Part shown: one piece after another, positions 1 through 10,335 of the stretch
How positions within the stretch are numbered: the first letter of the stretch is position 1
Layout: each line of letters opens with the position of its first letter
Source: Nothopassalora personata
Taxonomy: Eukaryota > Ascomycota > Dothideomycetes > Mycosphaerellales > Mycosphaerellaceae
Length of the DNA stretch: 64,000 bases
Reading direction: 5' to 3'
NCBI GenBank assembly: GCA_033816765.1
Contig: CM066293.1
Coordinates: 868,001 to 932,000, forward strand
Position numbers and translations under genes: made by a program
The notes under the pieces: generated by a model
Databases searched by the model: none
Seen by the model: the letters and a program-made list of their open reading frames with translations, nothing else
What the model was told of the DNA's origin: nothing

Positions 1-100
1 ACAGTAGATAGTCTATCAGGACAAGACCTTTGAAGCGCCGAATGGATTCAAGCCCAATCGACGACCTCAGCCATCCATCACGAAGCGACCAAGCCCAAAC

Positions 101-1336
101 ATGGGCATCTACACGACAGTCTGTGATGCCGAGATCAAACAGAAGCGGAATTATAAATTCTTCAACAGACTCATTACAGGCTGTCTTGGGCTGCAGATCA
201 TTGTAGCAGCCGCTTTGACGGCGTTGGGTGCTGCCGATGGCAGTCGAAGCGCTGTCACCGTCTTTGGCGCTATCAACACCGTAATCGCTGGCTTCCTGAC
301 CTATCTCAAGGGCACGGGGCTGCCGAACCGTCTGAAGTACTTCCAGCACGAATGGGGCAAAATCCGAGAGTTTATTGAGCAGAAGGAACGAGACTTTGCG
401 TTCGGGCAGCCAGGTGTATCCGTCAGTGAGGAGATTCAACGGATACGGCAGATGTACGACGATGTCCGGGCAGATGTGGAGCTCAACACACCGGATCGCT
501 TCGTGAGCGTTCGTGGCATAGGTAGAGATGGGCCGCTTACGATCAGTCAACCAGGAGCTCTCTCCCGGCCGCCAGTAGCTTTCAACCCCGATTCTTATGT
601 CAACAGTGGCAAGAATTGGCTGAATGAGAAAGAGACACAGTTGAATACCGCGGCAAATAAAGCACAAGGTCAAGCGCATGGCATGTTCGCAAATCTTGGT
701 CACCTGAAAGAAGTACTAGAGGACAAAGTCAAAGATATCGCTCACATGGAGAAGGAAATTGAGTCGAATGGTCGAAGCATGGCCAATGAGAAGAAACATG
801 GTATTCTAAGCCAGATACAGTCAGCTGTGAAGGAGGTCCAGCACCTAGGACAAGAGATTGAGCAGAAAGCGAAAGAGGCGGCACACGAGAAAGAACTCGA
901 GGCCAGGCATGCGGTCGATCAATCACAAGAAGCCGCAAGGGCCGGTCTAGCGCAACAGCGGGACGCCTTGAATGCACAGCGAGATGCCGTGAACGCGTCG
1001 ATCGTTGCAAAGCGGCTCGAGACCGACCACGCGATGCAAGGCGCTTCAGATGCGACACGAGCAGGCTTTACGCAACAACGAGACTATCTATCACAACAAA
1101 GGGACGCCCTTGGAAACGAGCTCGCGGAAAGAAAGCACGAAGTCGAGAACGCCATTGATCGGTCCACAGACACAGCAAGAGCCGGCCTTGCACAGCAGCG
1201 AGAGGCTTTGAATGCTGGCTTAGCACAGCAACGAGATACCCTCAACACGGGTCTCTCTCAACAACAGGACGCATTGAACCACGGCCTCACTCAACAGCGT
1301 GAGACATTAGACAGCAGCCTCGGGGGGGTCAAATGA
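101..1336 (+). CDS. SLATT-domain membrane protein with hendecad-repeat tail
   Basis: The N-terminal ~110 residues look like the fungal SLATT (DUF4231-like) domain: a charged entry helix, then two hydrophobic segments (about residues 24-46 and 50-70) and an amphipathic stretch starting HEWGKIREFIEQKERDF. The rest (about 190-411) is a long coiled coil rich in Gln, Ala and Glu. It ends in four consecutive 11-residue repeats of the type AGLAQQRDTLN. The start is uncertain. The same frame is open from base 8 and reads like protein, and there is a possible acceptor CAG at 17-19, so the annotated ATG at 101 may lie inside a gene that begins left of the window. Bacterial SLATT proteins are membrane effectors of nucleotide-signalling defence systems; the role of the fungal proteins is unknown. 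The family call is from memory of domain pattern. Confidence 0.65.
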   Translation: MGIYTTVCDAEIKQKRNYKFFNRLITGCLGLQIIVAAALTALGAADGSRSAVTVFGAINTVIAGFLTYLKGTGLPNRLKYFQHEWGKIREFIEQKERDFAFGQPGVSVSEEIQRIRQMYDDVRADVELNTPDRFVSVRGIGRDGPLTISQPGALSRPPVAFNPDSYVNSGKNWLNEKETQLNTAANKAQGQAHGMFANLGHLKEVLEDKVKDIAHMEKEIESNGRSMANEKKHGILSQIQSAVKEVQHLGQEIEQKAKEAAHEKELEARHAVDQSQEAARAGLAQQRDALNAQRDAVNASIVAKRLETDHAMQGASDATRAGFTQQRDYLSQQRDALGNELAERKHEVENAIDRSTDTARAGLAQQREALNAGLAQQRDTLNTGLSQQQDALNHGLTQQRETLDSSLGGVK

Positions 1337-2409
1337 GCCGACACAATCAAGACCAGACGTACCTCGTCAATGATAGCGCCAAATACTACCATCTGACTTC
1401 GGACAGCAGCAGACCCAATATTAACCCCGCGTACAATTTGCGAAGGCCGGTCAAGATTGTGAAGATGTCTGACTCCGGGACCCACCTGTGACTCTGCCAC
1501 TCGCTAAGATGAAGATAATATCCAGCCCATAGCTGCAAGGCCAACTTCGGAGTTCGCGTCAAGAGCGTCAATTCGAGCGTCGTCACTTTCCCCTGGTGCA
1601 CACTTTCGCGCGAATGGGTACCAACTACCAAAACAACTATGCGTAGTCAATCTTTGACACATCGGTATCTCGTCTGGGGTTCTCTATAACACACGTTGGC
1701 ACTGTCCTGGAGGATGACTTAGGCTTATCAATACTACAAGCAACCAAGCTGAATGCCCTGCGCTTCAATCTGATAGAGAAGACAATCAGCCAATGGAATT
1801 TCCACAGGTCTCGGTGCCGAGCTGGAGCGTATTAACGAAGTTGGTATAGCCGTGGTCAACAACTGTGACTGGTCTTCCCCCAATGGTTCTTCTCGGGAAG
1901 TGCTTGCCCGTCTCACACCAACGGGGTCTGTTACACATAACCAGCGGAGCGACCTCACTCTTGACGAGAGCATGACAATGTATCAGCAGGGGGTTGAGGC
2001 GAGTCCTACGTACCGGATTGATTCTTTCCAGTACTTCGTTTGACATCAACCTTCGGGAGGGGACTGCGACCGGGCACATGGAAGTTGACATCCATTATCT
2101 TGATGAGAAGCATCGATCTGTGGTGCTGAGAGGGGACACCATATTCAGGTGGCGGCGACAATAAAGACAAGATAATGGCGAGGTCAAGGGGCGGTGCTGG
2201 CATATGTCGGCGACGAGAGTCTCTGGTGGTGCTGGCTTGGTCTGAGGCAGTATCGAGCGACTAACCCACGCACATTTTGACAGTCGTTGTCTACAGAATC
2301 ATAAGTTCGATTGTGCAGCAGCTGCCGCATTATTAGACTCGCAGCCATGCCAGCACATACTCCCTAGTCAAGGGAGACACGCTCATATCCTTCAAACGCC
2401 ACGAGCGCT
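1337..2409. other. Intergenic stretch, no supported gene
   Basis: It lies between the SLATT gene 3' end and the amine oxidase 3' end. Only short overlapping open frames on both strands are present, none with recognisable domains, splice-linked continuation or a protein-like composition. It presumably holds two 3' UTRs. Confidence 0.5.
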
Positions 2410-4385
2410 CTACAACTTCGAGACAATCTTGTTGAGGCAACTAATGACTTCTGTCGCGCCACGCCCACCACTACGAACGGCACCTTCCATGTAGCCTTTC
2501 CACTCTTCTACGAGTAAGTCAGCAAACAGTCCTAGAGCTCGATTCAAGAGCACAGCACTCACCTGCGGTCTCCGTGCCCACGAAATGGACATCCTGGAAA
2601 GGCTCCCGAATCGCATGACCAGCTGTTGACAGCACACCTGGTGGCAACGACGGACTCGGACATCCGAAACCCGAGAACTCGTCATCACTCCAAGGCAGCG
2701 TAACGAACTCCACAAGCTCCGTCCTGGCATGCGGACAGTCATACAGAGCTACGATCTGGTCCAGCAGGGCATCTTCACGATCCTTGCGCTTCAATTTCGA
2801 CCACTCAAGTGCATACTTGCCAGCCATGAAGCATGTCAGGATCCACCTCTTGTCCACGGGACTGCTGGTGTCACGAATGACTGCAGCAGGACCTCGGAAG
2901 GATTGGGTCAATCCGCAGAAGCCTCTCTCAACCCAGAAGGGAGACTTGAAGACGACCATGACTTTTTGGTAGAAGCCGTAGTTGTAGGAGTCGATGAGCA
3001 GTTGCTTTGCCAGTGGTAATGGTGGCTGGAAGTCGATTTGCTTGAGGACGGGTGGTGGAACGCTGGTGATGACTTTCCTGGCTTTGAAAAGTTTGGTGCC
3101 GGTGCGGACGAGAACTTCTTGTTTGCTCCGCTGTTCGATGGAGGTAATGGCATGTGACAGTCGAACGGTACCGGTAGGCAGAGAATTGGCCAAGCCGTGT
3201 GCGAACGACTGAGTACCTGATCGAACTCGTAGGTGTTGGCCTCCTACAAGCAGGGTGTGTCAGCTAGAGTGCCTTGGTCGCTGATGTTGACAGTGAAAGG
3301 GGGGGGCACGTATGAGCACATGCTCTCGACTTTGATCGCTTACCTCCCTTGCGGTCAGAGCGCATCTGCAACAATCCTCCGCCGGATTTGCAATAATTCA
3401 AAAAGAACAGTGCCGACACATCCTCCGGCTCATGTCCAAGCATAGCCCTCGTCCACACCGATGCCGTCTCAATGGCCTCGGGCGTAGCGTCGTTCTGTTG
3501 AAGGTAAGCCCTGAATGTCATCGAGTCAAGCTTCGCGTCCGAAGGATAAGCACAATCAACCCGCTGGCAATCCGCTTCAGCGTTGTCACGAATGAAAGCC
3601 ACGTTGGCCTTCGCAGCTTCAGCGAAGGGCGGAAGCTCTCCGTAAGGGAACTCCTTTCTGCTTCCAGTCTCGTCGATCAGCACACACTTGCCATCTGTGT
3701 TCTGTTCAATCAGCTCAAGGCTAAATCTACGAGCAAGCTCGATCATATGGCTCTGGTTCGTGTCGTTGATCCAAGCGGCACCAAGATCCGTGATAGCATC
3801 ACCACTCGATACAGCCGTGCTCCAGGTGCGACCACCGACACGATTCCTCGCTTCAAGCACGACGCAGGAGAGCCCAGCCTTGGTGATCTGTTCAGCCGCA
3901 GTCAGACCTGCCAGACCCGCGCCCACAATCACCACGTCGAATGCCTCCTCCGAAGTCGCCGCTGCCACGGCACCTAGCGACTTTGGTGGCAGACTTGCAG
4001 GCTTCGCCACCACAGCCTCAATCTCAAACAACCACTTCTGTCCCGCCAACACTGGCACAGGCACCAATGTACAAGCCGGTCGGTGTCCCCCGAGGAACCT
4101 CTGAATATGCGTGGTGTGCAATCTCCTGGCAGGATCATACTTGACAATATAGAACCTCAACGACAGAATGTGTGAGATCTTACATCCAGCTACCAGGATG
4201 ATTTTGCGCAGACTCAACAAGGCGAGCTCGATTTGAGATTCATAGTCGTCCGGTACTTCGCCATTGATGTTCGTGCCAGGCTGTCCGGAGATGTGAATGA
4301 CTTCTGAAGCACTGGAGGCTACTGCAGCAGCATAGTATGCGGTGGTCGAGAGTTTAGTATCGATCGTCTTGACGACGGGAGCCAT
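2410..4385 (-). CDS. RidA (YjgF) domain fused to FAD-dependent amine oxidase
   Basis: Exons on the minus strand are 4385-3344, 3243-2563 and 2507-2410. They join in frame to 606 residues, and both introns start GTAAG/GTGAG and end TAG. Residues 1-128 are a RidA/YjgF-like domain with the ligand-binding Arg (R102, in HRPACT) and the FEIEAV strand. From about 149 a flavin monoamine oxidase fold follows: Rossmann motif VGAGLAGL (154-161), then LEARNRVGGRTW, the LRVRSGTQ segment across the first junction, and the C-terminal EEWKGYMEGAVRSGGRGA motif that closes the FAD site. Amine oxidases release an imine and RidA proteins hydrolyse reactive imines and enamines, so the fusion suggests product channelling (inference). 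The gene is divergent from the FMN oxidase at 4876. The substrate is unknown. Confidence 0.88.
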
Positions 4386-4875
4386 GGTTTAGGATGCCTT
4401 CTGTCGGATGGTGGTGAGTCATGGACGAGGGTAGGGCGCTGTCTCGGGCTCGTTTTTCGTGGGTCCAAGTCAGCTCGAGTGTGTCTGTCAATCGCTGACA
4501 GCAAGCACCGCACGAAGCTCATTGTATACCGGGCGCTTCTCGGTGTAGCATGTCGCAGAGAAAGCTTATACAGCTCGAGCTCCATAGCCAGGATAGGCCA
4601 ACATGCGCGGTGCACGTGACTGGCAATACATGCCCCATATAATTCACACCTGCACTAGTATCCATAGCATATTGCCTGATGAGGCTAAGATGAGACTGGT
4701 GTCATCGTGGAAGTCTGGGACCTCCTAGCACGTGCAAGATCGGGAAGGGTAGCAGCCTGGTTAAAGTAAGCTGTAGATATGCTCTGGTCGTCAGCACAGT
4801 ATGAAGCATTCCAATTGTACACCGTATGAGCCTTAGATTGTTCCCTCGCCACAGAGACTATCGTCACATCAAACC
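4386..4875. promoter_or_regulatory. Divergent promoter region with two CACGTG boxes
   Basis: This 490-bp gap separates the start codons of the amine oxidase (minus) and the FMN oxidase (plus). It contains palindromic CACGTG E-boxes at 4613-4618 and 4729-4734, typical sites for basic helix-loop-helix factors. Binding is not shown by sequence alone. Short open frames here are not supported as genes. Confidence 0.5.
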
Positions 4876-6206
4876 ATGGCCACAAAACGCTCCCGCTTCG
4901 ACGACCGCGTTTTCACAATCTCAGATCTCGCAGCCGAGGCCGCAAAACGTGTTCCAAAGCCGATAGAGGAGTATATCAACTCTGGGGCTGGCGACATGGA
5001 GACACTTCACGACAACCAGGAAGCCTTCCGAAGGTATAAGCTTCGACCCAGGGTGCTCCGGAACGTAGCAGACGTCGATACCTCAACATCAATTCTTGGC
5101 TGCAAAGCTGCATTCCCGCTCGGGTGGTCGCCATCTGCAGCCCACGGCCTATCACATAAGGACGCCGAGCTAGCGACGTCTCGAGCGGCGGCCAAGAACA
5201 ACATCCCGATGATCCTTTCGTCGTGGTCAAATACTCGCCTTGAAGATGTCGTCGCAGCTGGGAGAGGGAATGCTTATGCGATGCAAGTTACTTTGCTCAA
5301 AGACAAGGATGTGACTTTGCAGATGATCCGACGAGCAGAGCGTGAGATCATGACTACTTCGTTGTGTGATTGCCATCGCTGACTGTGTTCCACAGGTTCT
5401 GGATACAAGGCACTCTTCGTGAGCGTCGACTTGCCAATCCTCGGCCAGCGACTGAACGAATGCCGAAATGAGTTCGCCTTTCCCGAACATCTTTCGTTCC
5501 CAAACCTGGCTTTCGTCAGCCATGAGACGGTCAGCACTGATGACCTCGACTACGGTAAGCTCTCGCGTGTGCTGGGTGGATCCTTGCAGATCGTGCTAAC
5601 TTCGGTAGACCCAAGTGCCGAGTGGAATGAGCTTATACCATGGCTACGTCAGCACACGAAGCTGGAGATTTGGCTCAAAGGAAGTGAGTGGCCACGGCGT
5701 GGTGACTGGCCATGGATAGCCTCCTAATCCGCGCGTAGTATACGCACCAGAGGACATTCAACTTGCAATCGACCATGGTATAGATGGTGTATTGATATCG
5801 AATCATGGTAAGGTTGACCCGATGGCTGCAGATCATTCGCGCAAGACTGACCACTATGTATGGTGCAGGTGGACGACAGCTTGATGGTGTTCCAGCGACT
5901 CTAGATACTCTTCGAGAATGCGCACCGATTTCCAAGGGGCGGATAAAGGTAGCGCTCGATGGCGGCATAAGGCGTGGCTCTGACATTTTTAAAGCCATTG
6001 CACTGGGTGCGGATTTCTGCTTCGTCGGCAGGATAGCCGTTTGGGGGCTTGCCTACAAGGGCGAGGCTGGAGCCGATCTGGCGATCAAGATCCTTCTCGA
6101 TGAGTTCCGGAGGACCATGATGTTGAGCGGATGCAGAAGCATAAGTGACATAACCAAGGATCACTTGTCGGTGATCGGCTCAGAACGGACTCTGGCAAAA
6201 CTGTAG
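4876..6206 (+). CDS. FMN-dependent 2-hydroxy-acid oxidase/dehydrogenase
   Basis: Five exons (4876-5341, 5396-5554, 5609-5683, 5739-5807, 5869-6206) join in frame to 368 residues, normal length for a soluble glycolate/lactate-oxidase-type enzyme without the cytochrome b2 domain. All introns are 54-61 nt GT-AG. Diagnostic motifs are the N-terminal INSGAGDMETLHDN, the YKLRPRVLRNVADVD segment, the catalytic His in ISNHGGRQLDG (spanning the fourth intron) and the flavin-binding DGGIRRGSDIFKAIALGAD. It should oxidise an L-2-hydroxy acid to the 2-oxo acid using FMN. No transit peptide or clear peroxisomal signal is visible (C-terminus ...LAKL). The nearest neighbours are the divergent amine oxidase and a convergent regulator only 11 bp away. 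Confidence 0.88.
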
Positions 6207-6217
6207 GAGATTTCAAA

Positions 6218-8412
6218 TCACAGGAACATCAAATTCAGGTGCTGGCTCCGTAGGTAGTCGCACCAACTATAGCTGGTGTCGTTCTGCTCCGTTCTTTGCT
6301 TCCAGGTATGTTCTGCAATGGCGAGCGCAGCCTGCGCAGTGTGGAAGCCACAATCTTGGAATTGTTTGAACCATGCTTTGAAGAAGACCTGTTCTGCCTG
6401 GTCAAGCGCTTCACATGCGCCGATGAATGCAGGCCACAAGAACCCAGCCGTGTAACGGATTCGCGTAGGATACTGGGTCTTGCAATACTCTAGTGATTGC
6501 CGAATCGTTTGTACTTGCTGTTTCAGGATGGAAGGATCCACATTGTAGATACGACGATAGAAATAAATGCGCAGACCAGCGTGAAGGCCAAGCAGCATAC
6601 AGTACACCACTTGGTGCGCATCCCCCCGACTGATGTCAGTGTCGCAGTTGGTCGGAAGCGAGTGCTCGTTCATGCTGGGAACCTGCCAGCTCGATATGCA
6701 CTTTTCGAGAGACTGTGCGCGGCTGGAAAACTCCTGCCAACTGAGCGAGTCGTCTTCCGGATGGCTCTTTGACACATCCCTTTCGTTGGCTAGACGGATT
6801 GTCTGCGAAAGCAAAGCAAGGAGGGACTCTGGTACACCGAACATCTCCGGATACATGGTGGCGTCCCACCGGCCAGGGTCCTGAAGCAGCAGGTCGTTCT
6901 CGCCGCGTTCTCGATCCTTGATCTCGAGCATCTTCTGATCGAGCTCCTTGTTCCAGCGAGCGAGACGGAACAGCCGATCTCGCCGGGCAGAAGTCTCATC
7001 TGCGAAAGGCACGGTACAGCGCCACGTTCCTGTACTCGTACGCGACGAGGATTCCCGGAGTTGTGTGCTTTCGAATAGAAGCCGAAGGAAGCCATACTGA
7101 TGATGAAGCAGCCGAACTTTGCGAGATTTTGGCTTGGCGAGTCCCTTTAGTCGGATGAAGCGATCAGTGTCGTATAGATACAGCGGGGCGCGCGCTGCGT
7201 CCCCAGCGAAGAGCTTGCACTGTTAGCGAGAACGTAGAGAGAAAGCAGCATCAGACTTACGGTGGCTGTTGCCATAGTCATCAACGCCATTAGTACTTGC
7301 TTGTACTTGGACCGCTTTGGTCCCTCACAAATATCGCGGAGCATTTGCGCGAGATGCCGTTGAGCTTTTGCCTTGAACTCCATGCCCTTGTTGCTCCAGA
7401 AACTCCCTGCGTTACCTGAAGACTCTCCTCGTAGACAGAACGCAGAGATGGAGAGCATTGCATAGAATATTGCCAAGCTGGCATGTCCTGGATCGTCTCC
7501 CATCGTGATGGAGCCCAGTGTGGCAAGCGATGCAGGGACGTGGAGTACATGCCATAACGTCTTTTCTCGTATCAGCGGTGATAGATAATTGGTTATGACG
7601 GTGTCCTTGTAGTTGGACAGAAGGAAAAGAGCGTCCTGAGGAAGGGATGAGGGAGGTGCGAGCGTAGCCGTGAACTTCGGCGAGAACCAAGCTGGCATTG
7701 GCTCAAACTGCACAAGCTGATTCTCACAGCTACTTGGGCCATCTGCGGGCGTTCCAAAGCAGTTCGAATCGAAGACGGGGCTGCCGATGTTGATAGAGTC
7801 CGCAGCAAAGTGCCCCGTCAGAAGGTCAGAGAACAGATCCGGAAAGAGTGCATCGAGCGCCTCATTCGACGTCAGAGGCGAATGATCGTCATGAAGGACT
7901 GTAGCGCCGCTCTCTTCTACCGGCTCAAGAGGGCTACAGTCTGCTCCCGTTGATATTGTGTGGACTGAGGCCTCTTGTTCAATGGCGGTGCTTGGTCCGA
8001 ACACACCGAAGGGCCCATATTGCATGTCAAGAGGGAAAATATCGGCAACGACATCTTCTGAAGACGTCTCATCTAGGTCCATCAGAACACGATTTAATGT
8101 TCCTTGTGGGACGCTCTGCGCCAATTGCTGGCTCAACAGCAGTTGTTCTGCGTCGGTATAAAGTGGCCGTCGGAACATAGCCTCTGGATCCACTTCATCG
8201 TCCACGTCAAACAGGATCCTGGCCTTGTAGCCACCGCATGCGAGGCCAAAGTGCTTGCATATGGCACATGTCGGTCGGCTCTCGTCACACTTCACATGTC
8301 GCTTACGGCAGGTCGAGCATCCTCCTAGGGAGCGCGGGCGGCTGGATCCAGGTCCGTTCATGTTGGCGCCTCGTCGTGACACCGAGGCCTTCTGCGCTCG
8401 TGTGCGCGGCAT
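6218..8412 (-). CDS. Zn(II)2Cys6 transcription factor with Fungal_trans_2 domain
   Basis: Two exons, 8412-7261 and most likely 7213-6218, give about 715 residues. The binuclear zinc cluster is perfect (Cys 32, 35, 42, 49, 52, 59; CX2CX6CX6CX2CX6C). An acidic middle follows, and the C-terminal half has the helical Fungal_trans_2 (DUF3468) pattern, including LLHHQYGFLRLLFEST and an ending SYSWCDYLRSQHL. The intron is unusual: the first AG after the branch site GCTAAC (7220) would leave only 2 nt, so the AAG six bases further is the likelier acceptor; both keep frame. The gene is nuclear and DNA-binding by family. Adjacent to the amine and hydroxy-acid oxidases, it is a candidate pathway regulator (inference). 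Confidence 0.88.
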
Positions 8413-8977
8413 GTGCGCGGGTATGGGCTGGAGTGCGCTGCATCTTGCGTTTCATTCTGATAGAAGTATGTGAATGCTTGCTGTAGAACAGGTAAGTCTC
8501 TGCCCGGAGTGACTTGCCTGTTGGAGACTGCCGCCGATTGAAGATTCCGCGGCCTCCAATCAATAGCAATAAATGATTGATGGCAATGACGGGAGCTCTT
8601 CGCAGCCTGCATTAACCCGCCTCTTCCGAGCCTCGTTCACACGCGAGACCCGAGTCTTCATATGTTTGCTATCGGAGCCCTGCTTCGAGTATGCCAGTAC
8701 GCGAGGATAAGAGATACCTTGTGCAGCGCCCACTGAAACCGGGTGCAATCATCCATGTAGGTCGCCGTCGAGGTCGTCCACATGTGACGCATGTCGGTTT
8801 TCTCCCAACTCTGCAGAAAAAGTATGACATACAGGTCGGGCAGGATGATCATCATGGTATCTGTGGTATCACGACGAGCATTACTATGTACTTCCTCGCC
8901 TCACTCTTGCGCTCACTGTCTTTGTTTGGTCTCACCCATCCCACTCAAGCACTTTGTGCTCGAGCAGATGCCACTAG
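8413..8977. other. Regulator promoter region, no supported gene
   Basis: Upstream of the zinc-cluster regulator and of the hydrolase remnant. Overlapping short frames occur on both strands. None matches the missing N-terminus of the hydrolase convincingly. Confidence 0.4.
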
Positions 8978-9753
8978 CAGTCCGCTTTTCAGCACTGTAT
9001 AACCCATCACATCACCATCTACGCCTTGCCACGACCGACCAGCACCGAAGAACGTGGTGCAGTGCTGCATCAAGTCCACCACAACAACGAGACTGTCAGA
9101 TCCGAGCTCTTGTTAGGCCGAGACGTCCTGCTGGTCTGTCACAGCTACGGCGGCATTCCCGGCTGCGAAGCGCTAGCCGATTTGCCTGAGAAAGCTGTAC
9201 AGGGTCACAGGTTGGGACATGTACTGGGGATTGTGTTTGTGCCCGCGTTCGTAGCGGAGGAAGGACAGAGTGTTGTAACGAGTAAGGTGGCGGGCAGGGC
9301 GAGTTGGGTTAGGAATGAGGTAAAATCATCCATCCAATTTGTCCATGCACATCGTTCATCAGCACAGAAGCTAAGACCTCTGACCAGGGCTCCCTCTCCT
9401 ACGTCAACAGCCCAGGTCCAACCTTCTTCAACTGTGTCTCATCCGAGAATCTGCGGCTAGAATGCGTAGAGAGGCTCGTACCGCAAGCCTCGGCGTCGTT
9501 TATGGCGGTGACGAAGGACGAGACTTGGAAAGATTATCCTTGCTACTACGTTCGGTGTCTGCATGATCAAGCCATGGTCGTCGAAGAGCAGGACTACTTC
9601 ATTGCGAGGTTGAAGGGGGTGAACCCGGAGGCCAGGGTCAAGGCGTTGCCAAGTGATCATGCGCCTTTTGCGAGTATGCCTGATACGATGGCTGAGCTGA
9701 CTGGGGAGATTGTGGCGGAGTTGAGGGGTGGGTATGTTGAGAGCTTAAAGTGA
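8978..9753 (+). CDS. Alpha/beta hydrolase, N-terminus missing or damaged
   Basis: Two exons (open from 8978 to 9319, and 9388-9753) join in phase 0 through an intron starting GTAAAA and ending CCAG. The protein has the nucleophile elbow CHSYGGIPG, an acid-region CLHDQAM and the catalytic His in SDHAPFASMP, the order seen in small alpha/beta hydrolases of the methylesterase-like AB_hydrolase_6 type. Upstream of YALPRP the usual first strand and oxyanion segment (GxWH) is not found in the same frame, and a TAG lies at 8975-8977. Hydrophobic fragments in the other frames between 8900 and 9000 suggest either an unrecognised first exon or a frameshifted pseudogene. The product is probably cytosolic and the substrate unknown. 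Confidence 0.6.
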
Positions 9754-10250
9754 GGTGAGCGGGGAACTTCGAGTTCCGGGTCGGGCCCTGGGTTTTGTAT
9801 CGATATCCTACTTATTTCTTATCGATGGTTAGCGGCGAGTGTTGCATTGTGATGCGTTTGCATTTTCGGCCTGCAGATATAATCAGTCACGATCGCACGA
9901 GTACGTGTTGTACTTCATCCTCAGAGCGGTATGGTCCGGTCCACCTTCAAGCGGCAATGTCTTTCAAAATCAGATCCATTCATTTCTATCGAGCGCGATT
10001 GTGCGTCGCCTCCGCGCTCATGAGATGGATGGTTGAGCACATCTCCTGAACGCCACGCTAACTGTCAGATTCCACCAAGTAGTTTTGCCAATGCCATGGT
10101 ATAGGCAATCGACCTGCTCGAGGTCTATGTTGAATAACGCTTCAATAATCATGCCGCGAGCAGGGCTTTATCTGGGTATCATTTGCGCTCTCCCGTGAAA
10201 CTTTTCCAGAATCTAGTACAACCTCCCTTGCCGTGTAACGCCGTGCTGCG

Positions 10251-10304
10251 AGCCGAGGGTGGAACCTCGACTCGGCTATGCTGACTCCGCCGAGGAGGCG
10301 GAGT
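10251..10304 (-). other. Tandem hairpins in SAM synthetase 3' UTR
   Basis: Two inverted repeats lie 32-85 nt past the SAM synthetase stop codon. ACTCCGCC (10284-10291) pairs perfectly with GGCGGAGT (10297-10304) over a 5-nt loop. AGCCGAG (10251-10257) pairs with CTCGGCT (10271-10277) over 13 nt. They could act in 3' end formation or message stability. The rest of 9754-10335 holds no supported gene. Confidence 0.45.
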
Positions 10305-10335
10305 GAGTAGGGTTGAAGCAGAACCCACCTTCAAT

